Part shown: one piece after another, positions 60,568 to 64,000 of the stretch
Position numbering within the stretch: position 1 is the stretch's first letter
How the letters are laid out: every line of letters begins with the position of its first letter
DNA from: Microvirga aerophila
Lineage (GTDB): Bacteria > Pseudomonadota > Alphaproteobacteria > Rhizobiales > Beijerinckiaceae
Length of the DNA: 64,000 nucleotides
Direction of reading: 5' to 3'
Assembly: GCF_003332305.1 (NCBI RefSeq)
Contig: NZ_QOIO01000015.1
Span: 1-64,000, forward strand
Position numbers and translations under genes: made by a program
Notes under the pieces: generated by a model
What the model was told of the DNA's origin: nothing
What the model saw: only the letters and a program-made list of their open reading frames with translations
The model's database searches: none

Positions 60568-61203
60568 TCAGTTCGTCGCCGGCGGCTTCTTGGGCTGTGC
60601 CGCCGGTTTGGCGCCAGCCGCCGCGCCTGCTCCGGTCGGGGCTGGGCCGCCACTGCCGGGGACGAATAGGGCCCTGACCCGTCCGCCCTCCACATTAGCC
60701 ACGCCCGTATCGAGGTCGTAGACGACCCGCTCGCCCTTCGTGACGTTCGGTCCGTCGCTGAGCACGGCGTTGCCGGTGAGGAAGATCTTGTTGGCCGTGC
60801 GATCGAAGCTGGCGTTGTTGCCGGTGGCGACCTGGGTCTTCGACACGATCGTGACAGGCCCCTTGCAGTCGATCTTCTTGATCGAGCTGTCATTGGCGCC
60901 TGCCGCCGCGGGCGGGCCGCCGCCTTCTCGATTCTGCTCGTAGTAGACGGTCATGAGCGTGCAGTTCATGGTGCTCTCGCCCTGAACCGCCACCACGTTG
61001 CCGGTGAAGACCGCCCGGCCCTCCTTGTCGAAAACGTCGAGGCTGTCGGCGTCGATCTTGATCGGCTCCTTGCTGGATCCGAAATTGCCGAAGCCGACGG
61101 CGCGCTCCTTGCCGGCGCTCACCTGGGCCGACGCGGCGGCGATCCAGAGCGGCGCCGAAAGGAGAAGCGCGCCCGCGAGCGCGGCGTGTCTGAAGGTGAT
61201 CAT
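60568..61203 (-). CDS. lptA: LPS transport periplasmic protein LptA
   Basis: A 211-residue periplasmic protein with a signal peptide (LAGALLLSAPLWIAAASAQ). The OstA/LptA core follows (EPIKIDADSLDVFDKEGRAVFTGNVVAVQGES, then KIFLTGNAVLSDGPNVTKGERVVYDLDTG). The tail is Pro/Ala/Gly-rich, as often in this group. It bridges LptC and the outer membrane. The start ATG at 61203 overlaps the lptC stop by four bases, so the two are coupled. Confidence 0.93.
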   Translation of the reverse strand: MITFRHAALAGALLLSAPLWIAAASAQVSAGKERAVGFGNFGSSKEPIKIDADSLDVFDKEGRAVFTGNVVAVQGESTMNCTLMTVYYEQNREGGGPPAAAGANDSSIKKIDCKGPVTIVSKTQVATGNNASFDRTANKIFLTGNAVLSDGPNVTKGERVVYDLDTGVANVEGGRVRALFVPGSGGPAPTGAGAAAGAKPAAQPKKPPATN

Positions 61204-62000
61204 GGCTTTGAACTTGTGGGTTGGGCCGACGGGGCCGCAGAGGCGGTGCCCGCAGGATCGGATGCGGGGGAGGACGGGTCGGACGCCGAGCCGCGGAACG
61301 TGGTGCTGACCCGGCCCTTGAAGTGCAGGATCTTGCCGTTGTCCTTGACCTCGAGGCCCGCGGCCTCGATCAATCCGTTGTTCATGGACACGGTGACGGG
61401 TTCCTTGGACACCACGGTGCCGGCCTTGAAGTCCACAAAGGCCGAGCGGAGCTTGACGTCCTGTCCGCCATCGGTCCGGACGCGTACATCCTGGCGCAGG
61501 TTCATCTGCTCCTTCTGGGTGTTCAGCACGCCGACGGCGGCTTCGAGCCGGGCGACGCTGCCCCGGTCGTCCGTGACGAGGCGGGCCCGGAGGTCCTTCA
61601 ACTCGACGAGGTTCGGGTTCTTGACGTCCTGCGTGGCGGCGCTCGCCGTTACCTCGTAGGGACGATTGTCGTTGCGGAAGCCCGTCAGCTTCGGGCTTTC
61701 CATGGTGACGTTCGTGCCGTTCACCGAGATGGGGCCGACCGTCAGACCCTCGATGTTCCGGAACGGATCGAGATACGCCACGAGGCCCAGCGCGACGATT
61801 GCCAGGAAGGCCCCGACCGGAATGACGATCTTGGCGAACCGGACCCAATGCGAATGCCGGCGGGCTTTGGAGAAGGCGCGCGAGCGTGCGACGGCCTGCG
61901 AGGCCGGGCTGCCGCCTATCGTCGTGATGCCGCTTGTTCCCGCCACTCTCGAAAAACCCCTCATTGCCGCAAACAGGCCGGTGCCATGACTGAAAGCCAT
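61200..62000 (-). CDS. lptC: LPS export protein LptC
   Basis: A 266-residue inner-membrane protein. After a cytoplasmic lead of about 55 residues comes one membrane helix (FAKIVIPVGAFLAIVALGLVAYL) and then an OstA-like periplasmic domain (ESPKLTGFRNDNRPYEVTA, then EPVTVSMNNGLIEAAGLEVKDNGKILHF). The Ser/Pro/Ala-rich end is typical of Rhizobiales LptC. The start is 62000 or an ATG at 61964. It is coupled to lptA by an ATGA overlap. Confidence 0.92.
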   Translation of the reverse strand: MAFSHGTGLFAAMRGFSRVAGTSGITTIGGSPASQAVARSRAFSKARRHSHWVRFAKIVIPVGAFLAIVALGLVAYLDPFRNIEGLTVGPISVNGTNVTMESPKLTGFRNDNRPYEVTASAATQDVKNPNLVELKDLRARLVTDDRGSVARLEAAVGVLNTQKEQMNLRQDVRVRTDGGQDVKLRSAFVDFKAGTVVSKEPVTVSMNNGLIEAAGLEVKDNGKILHFKGRVSTTFRGSASDPSSPASDPAGTASAAPSAQPTSSKP

Positions 62001-62050
62001 GGCAATGTTGTGACGGACAAGGATTTTATGCGTGAAAGTTTAAGCCGCCG

Positions 62051-62665
62051 TCAACTATGGGCGAAGATGTCGGTCTCGGGCCATCCCAGAAGGTCGAGCT
62101 GGGACCTTGTCGGCAGGAACGAAAAGCACTGATGCGCCACGCCCAGCCGGTTCTCCCGCTCCAGCATGCGGTCGAGCTTCTCCCGCAGGGCATGCAGGTG
62201 CAGGACGTCCGACGCCGCATAGTCGAGCTGCGCCTGGGTGAGCGTGTCCGCGCCCCAGTCGGAGGATTGCTGCTGCTTAGAGATTTCCACGCCGAGCTGC
62301 TCGCGCACCAGGTCCTTCAATCCGTGCCGGTCCGTATAGGTACGTACCAGCCGGGAGGCGACCTTGGTGCAATAGACCGGGCGCGGCATCACCCCGAAAG
62401 CGTGGAACAGGACCGCGAGGTCGAACCGCGCGAAGTGGAAGATCTTGAGCACGCTCTCGTCGGACAAAACCCGAATTAGGTTTTGCGGGACAGGTCCGTC
62501 CTTGAGGATCTGCACCACGTCGGCGGTGCCGTCGCCGGTCGAGATCTGCACCACGCAGAGCCGGTCGCGGTGCGGGTTGAGCCCCAGGGTCTCGGTGTCG
62601 ATCGCAATCGCCGGGCCCGGCTTGTAGTCCGCGGGCAGGTCGCCGCGATGGAAACGCACTGTCAT
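62051..62665 (-). CDS. rnd: Ribonuclease D family 3'-5' exonuclease
   Basis: A 204-residue DEDD exonuclease. The catalytic segments are IAIDTETLGLN (DxE), KIFHFARFDLAVL (second Asp) and QLDYAASDVLHLHAL (YxxxD). It is short: no HRDC domain follows, as is usual for this alphaproteobacterial type next to lptC. It trims tRNA or other RNA 3' ends. The ATG at 62665 is used; an in-frame upstream extension is rejected. A 50-base gap separates it from lptC. Confidence 0.9.
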   Translation of the reverse strand: MTVRFHRGDLPADYKPGPAIAIDTETLGLNPHRDRLCVVQISTGDGTADVVQILKDGPVPQNLIRVLSDESVLKIFHFARFDLAVLFHAFGVMPRPVYCTKVASRLVRTYTDRHGLKDLVREQLGVEISKQQQSSDWGADTLTQAQLDYAASDVLHLHALREKLDRMLERENRLGVAHQCFSFLPTRSQLDLLGWPETDIFAHS

Positions 62666-62790
62666 GAGAAGTCCAGATCGGAATGGGTTCGCCAATGCCT
62701 GTAGCGCATGATCCGCCGAAGTGTAAGCGGTTCGGCCGCAGGATCATGGGTCGCTTCGAGAAGAGAGCGAGAAATGCGCCTGCGGGCCGG

Positions 62791-62819
62791 AAAAACAGAC
62801 CCCGCCGGGGCGGGGCCTG
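62791..62819 (-). terminator. Rho-independent terminator of the Gly/Tyr-rich gene (minus strand)
   Basis: On the minus strand CAGGCCCCGCC and GGCGGGGTCTG pair (62819-62809 with 62806-62796, one G-T pair allowed), followed by five T residues. It lies 27 bases past the stop of the gene at 62846-63439. Confidence 0.85.
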
Positions 62820-62845
62820 TTCGGGACCTTGGCCGGCTTTGGGCC

Positions 62846-63439
62846 TCAGTAGCAGGTGCGAACCCTGCGCACCACGGCATTGCCGTTGCGGGTGACGATT
62901 CGGCGACGTTCGAAGAAGCAGCGGCTATAGGCCGGGTATGCGGCAGGCCGGTAGTAGGGCTGGGTGGCCGCGTTGGCGATCGCCCCCAGGGCCAGGCCGC
63001 CGATCAGGCCCGCCACCACTGCGCCCCCGCCGTCATAGGAGCGCCGATAATATCCGTAGGGATAACCGCCGCCGTAATATCCATAGTATCCGTAGCGGGG
63101 GCCGTAATAGGCGCGGCGGTAGCCTCCGCCCCAGCCATAGCCGCCACCGTAATAGGCTGGCCGGTACCCGCCACGCCAGCCGTAACGGGGCCCGTAAGCG
63201 GCGGGACGGTAGCCTCCGCGCCATCCGTAGCGCGGGCCATAAAAGCCGCCGCCGCGATAGAACCCTCCGGGCCGAGTTGCGACGAAACCCGGTCCGCCGC
63301 CCCGGAAGCGCACCGCACCACCACCGCCGCCCACGCGAACCACGCGGTAGCCTTGAGCTTCGGCGGGCGTCGGCTCGATGGTGGCAGCGCCGCCCATGGT
63401 CAGGGCGGCGAGGGTCAGAACCTTGAGAGCCATTCTCAT
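62846..63439 (-). CDS. Gly/Tyr-rich secreted repeat protein
   Basis: A 197-residue protein. A signal peptide ends PAEA-Q. The middle (residues about 50-130) is built from near-repeats of the form GPRYGWRGGYRPA and YYGPRYGYYG. A hydrophobic GxxxG-rich helix (AVVAGLIGGLALGAIANA) and a C-terminal segment with two Cys (RCFFERRRIVTRNGN...RTCY) follow. Proteins with this helix and Cys end are common in Rhizobiales but unassigned; they may be surface or envelope structural proteins. Start ATG at 63439 with GGAGG upstream. Confidence 0.75.
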   Translation of the reverse strand: MRMALKVLTLAALTMGGAATIEPTPAEAQGYRVVRVGGGGGAVRFRGGGPGFVATRPGGFYRGGGFYGPRYGWRGGYRPAAYGPRYGWRGGYRPAYYGGGYGWGGGYRRAYYGPRYGYYGYYGGGYPYGYYRRSYDGGGAVVAGLIGGLALGAIANAATQPYYRPAAYPAYSRCFFERRRIVTRNGNAVVRRVRTCY

Positions 63440-63711
63440 GGCGTCCTCCACATTCGCAGGAACTCGCTCAATCCGACAACGTGACCCACAGCTTCGATGT
63501 TCCGCTTTTGTTTTGCGCCGCTTCGACGCAAGACCACAAGCTGCCGGGAGGCGCTTCTGGCAGAGCCGGCTCTCGCGACAGGCCTGAATTCCATCTCCCG
63601 ATGGGATTTTTTGTCAGCACCGGCTCAGGCGTCGGAACGGAGAAATTGACGTTACGTTAACTGACAACGACGCGTTCCTCCGAGCCCGCGATATGTCAGG
63701 GAGATTTCTCG

Positions 63712-64000
63712 ATGCGTGTAACCTTGTTGACCACTGTTGCGGCGGCGGCTCTTTCACTGAGCGTTGCTGCCATGGCTCAGACAGGCGGGTCCTCGGGCGG
63801 CGCTTCCGGATCCGGCGGCTCCTCCACGGGCGGTTCCACCACCGTTGCCCCGAGCGGCGGTTCGTCAGGCGGATCCTCCGGCGCGACCGGCGGGACGTCC
63901 GGTAGCACCTCGGGCTCGACCTCCGGCAGCGCTGCATCCGGCAGCTCGAATCCTACATCGGACAACGCCTCGTCGGGTGCATCGGGCACCACGTCCGGCA
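63712..64000 (+). CDS. Ser/Gly/Thr-rich secreted protein, 5' part (cut by window end)
   Basis: The ATG at 63712 follows AGGGAG at 63698-63703. A signal peptide (VTLLTTVAAAALSLSVAAMAQ) is followed by a low-complexity run of Ser, Gly and Thr with occasional Ala, Asn and Pro up to the edge of the window. The frame stays open for 96 codons. Such runs make an extended or mucin-like stalk. The real length and C-terminal domain cannot be seen. It is divergent from the Gly/Tyr-rich gene. Confidence 0.7.
   Translation, partial: MRVTLLTTVAAAALSLSVAAMAQTGGSSGGASGSGGSSTGGSTTVAPSGGSSGGSSGATGGTSGSTSGSTSGSAASGSSNPTSDNASSGASGTTSG

Noticed and set aside
60568-61848. A 426-residue frame including LptA
   Set aside because: Only the last 211 residues are LptA; the preceding part overlaps lptC in another frame and has shadow-type composition.
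63085-63240. Possible CRISPR-like or satellite repeat
   Set aside because: The repeats lie in frame inside the Gly/Tyr protein gene and have no unique spacers; they are coding repeats.

Overview
The window is GC-rich (roughly 64 percent by eye), densely coded chromosomal DNA from an alphaproteobacterium, most likely a Hyphomicrobiales (Rhizobiales) member of the Methylobacteriaceae/Microvirga type. The evidence is the RegB/RegA-type redox two-component pair, MmcB, the lptC-lptA-lptB / rpoN / hpf / ptsN neighbourhood, and several alphaproteobacterial intergenic palindromes. The genus is an inference from gene content only. I see no insertion sequence, phage module, CRISPR array, rRNA operon or replication origin. 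One tRNA-like sequence is present.

Region by region. 1-3.9 kb: the tail of a MarR regulator, a DoxX membrane protein, and a NitT/TauT-type ABC importer (binding protein, ATPase, permease). 3.4-8.7 kb: a DUF2188-like ORF, a MipA/OmpV outer-membrane protein, a Gfo/Idh/MocA oxidoreductase, a VOC ring-cleavage dioxygenase and an AbgB-like M20 amidohydrolase. 8.7-16.9 kb: a HerA-like ATPase, a DHA2 MFS pump, a DUF1772 protein, a YcaQ/AlkX-like DNA glycosylase, a PAP2 phosphatase followed by RecX, a DUF1345 protein and OsmC. 17-19.9 kb: a complete TRAP transporter. 20.1-25.3 kb: a PRC-barrel protein, a secreted helix-hairpin-helix protein, a two-gene DNA-repair operon (radical SAM protein plus a DUF4130-UdgX fusion) and an NhaP-type antiporter. 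25.5-31.5 kb: PBP1A, the tRNA-like sequence, a Bcr/CflA pump, a YgjP-like peptidase and a PHA depolymerase. 31.7-34.9 kb: the RegBA pair, MmcB and a TPR protein.

35-46.2 kb holds a very degenerate ABC-exporter-like protein, a metallo-beta-lactamase-fold hydrolase and a large cadherin/RTX-type protein that probably leaves by type I secretion. These are followed by a surface-polysaccharide cluster (two epimerases, a WecA-type initiating transferase and a WbpM-type dehydratase). 46.3-53.9 kb: an iron/siderophore-type ABC permease and ATPase, a PLP aminotransferase, a PotF-like polyamine-binding protein, a SIMPL protein, and a divergent GntR regulator / PfkB kinase pair. 53.5-54.7 kb: three small secreted or membrane proteins.

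54.8-62.7 kb is the conserved envelope and nitrogen-control block. Read on the minus strand it runs ribonuclease D, lptC, lptA, lptB, yihY-like, [ankyrin gene on plus], rpoN, hpf, ptsN. LptC, LptA and LptB supply lipopolysaccharide export, RpoN is sigma-54, PtsN is the nitrogen-PTS EIIA, and HPF is the ribosome hibernation factor. The last kilobase and a half holds a Gly/Tyr-repeat secreted protein and the start of a Ser/Gly-rich secreted protein cut by the window edge.

The most unusual items are the radical SAM / DUF4130-UdgX operon, the 844-residue protein with vestigial ABC ATPase motifs and three copies of a post-Q-loop-like motif, the tRNA-like sequence with an irregular anticodon arm, and the nearly zero-length gap with dyads around the GntR/PfkB pair.
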